Below are positions 63,199-64,000 of a DNA stretch of 64,000 bases, one piece after another. The position numbers and the translations under genes are program-made. The notes below the pieces were generated by a model that was given only the letters and a program-made list of their open reading frames with translations, was not told the origin of the DNA and did not search any database. The first letter of the stretch is position 1; each line of letters opens with the position of its first letter. Source of the stretch: Bradyrhizobium archetypum (GTDB lineage Bacteria > Pseudomonadota > Alphaproteobacteria > Rhizobiales > Xanthobacteraceae); NCBI RefSeq assembly GCF_013114835.1, contig NZ_JAAVLW010000001.1, positions 930,001 to 994,000 of the forward strand, written 5' to 3'.

Positions 63199-64000
63199 CT
63201 CAGCGTGCCCGCATGCACCCACCATCCGGGGTGATCGCGCCGGATCTGCTCCGCCGCGCGGCCGGCTTCGGCGGTGTTCTCGTAGATCGCAAAGCAGGTG
63301 GCGCCCGATCCGGACATCCGCGCCAGCCACGCACCGTTGGTCGCGTTGAGCGCGGCGATGACTTCGCCGATCACCGGCTGGACGCGCATGGCGGGCGCTT
63401 CCAGGTCGTTGGAGCTGGCGGCCAGCGCTTCAACCCAATCTTCGAGCGATGCCCTCTCATCGGGCCAGCGGTCCTTCAGCAGCACGTCGGCGACGCCGAC
63501 CAATAATTCGCCATTGCGCAAGCCGAGCGCGTTGAAAACGTCGCGGGTCGCAACGGCAACGCCGGGATTGACCATGACGCAGGGCATCTTGGGCAGATTA
63601 AGCGGCTGCAATGTTTCGCCGACGCCGGTCATAACGCAGCAGCGAGAGTTGACGCAGACCGGCACGTCCGCGCCGGTCAATTGCGCGACCTCGATGATGC
63701 GGGGATCGTCGAGTGCAAGCCGGTTCAACTGAGCAAGCAGCCGCAGCGCCGCCGCGGCATCGGCCGAGCCTCCGCCGATCCCGGCTGCCACCGGCAGGAT
63801 CTTTTCGAGTGTAAAGCTGCCGGCCTTCATGCCGGGCAGACGCTCCGCCAGGAGGCGCGCGGCCTTGAGCACCAGATTGTCCGAGGTCTCGCCACAAGCC
63901 TGCGCCAGCGGTCCCAACATTTTCAAATCCAGATCCGACCCCGGCGTCAGGGTCAGCCGGTCGGCGCAATCGGCAAACGCCACCACGCTTTCGAGATCGT
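63195..64000 (-). CDS. ispE: 4-diphosphocytidyl-2-C-methyl-D-erythritol kinase, 5' part outside window
   Basis: The last 268 codons of IspE, the GHMP kinase of the MEP isoprenoid pathway. LPVAAGIGGGSADAAAALRL (GHMP ATP loop), CVNSRCCVMTGVGE, and ARMSGSGATCFAIYENTAEA near the end are all family text. At the right edge the frame is still open: DLESVVAFADCADRLTL continues from before the window, so the start lies beyond base 64000. About 25-30 residues are missing. Its stop overlaps the convergent LysE-family gene. Confidence 0.95.
   Translation of the reverse strand, partial: DLESVVAFADCADRLTLTPGSDLDLKMLGPLAQACGETSDNLVLKAARLLAERLPGMKAGSFTLEKILPVAAGIGGGSADAAAALRLLAQLNRLALDDPRIIEVAQLTGADVPVCVNSRCCVMTGVGETLQPLNLPKMPCVMVNPGVAVATRDVFNALGLRNGELLVGVADVLLKDRWPDERASLEDWVEALAASSNDLEAPAMRVQPVIGEVIAALNATNGAWLARMSGSGATCFAIYENTAEAGRAAEQIRRDHPGWWVHAGTLS

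Overview
The window is GC-rich chromosomal DNA from an alphaproteobacterium, most likely Bradyrhizobium or a close relative. The inference rests on strong G/C preference at third codon positions, protein families typical of that order (DUF6894 small proteins, TIGR02301, DUF1236, DUF3096, DUF2339), several Liv- and Dpp-type ABC transporters, and intergenic palindromic repeats of the kind scattered through Bradyrhizobium genomes. No phage, insertion sequence, CRISPR array or rRNA was seen. Both ends cut genes: the 3' part of an SDR oxidoreductase on the left and the 3' part of ispE on the right.

Positions 1-25.7 kb are an accessory metabolic and transport region. A minus-strand operon (ThDP enzyme, atypical SDR, frameshifted cupin) diverges from an IclR regulator. 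A Liv-type ABC importer follows, whose second permease and both ATPases are fused in one 844-residue chain and whose binding-protein gene is separated from the permeases by a strong hairpin terminator. After a divergent hemC and a Bcr/CflA efflux pump come an M20 amidohydrolase and a complete five-gene Dpp/Opp importer. A cluster of very small proteins (20.2-22.0 kb) precedes an acyl-CoA dehydrogenase plus hydratase pair that diverges from a LysR regulator across a T-N11-A palindrome.

Positions 25.8-29.1 kb are a loose region: microproteins with palindromic leaders, an orphan PLP-dependent enzyme, a translationally coupled DUF6894 pair and tRNA-Pro(CGG).

Positions 29.2-64 kb are mostly housekeeping. 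They hold Sua5, an FAD-linked oxidase, GNAT and NudK genes in a row; YedK/HMCES; a HAD phosphatase with an in-frame amber codon before its last 28 codons; dihydroorotase; a tightly coupled ygfZ-tag-HD-phosphatase run; a DUF2339 membrane protein; an MCP; acuI-like reductase; an MFS carrier; a SleB hydrolase; ppdK with a histone-like Ala/Lys tail; glyQ-glyS-methyltransferase; an S49 protease; a TrmN6-like methyltransferase coupled to DUF2007; a polyprenyl diphosphate synthase; a LysE exporter; and ispE.

I found no clear-cut undescribed defence or mobile system. The best candidates for new biology are the ThDP/SDR/cupin-IclR-Liv locus, the LivM-LivG-LivF fusion, the orphan PLP enzyme, the microprotein cluster and the PPDK tail. 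All calls come from reading the sequence; no database search was run.
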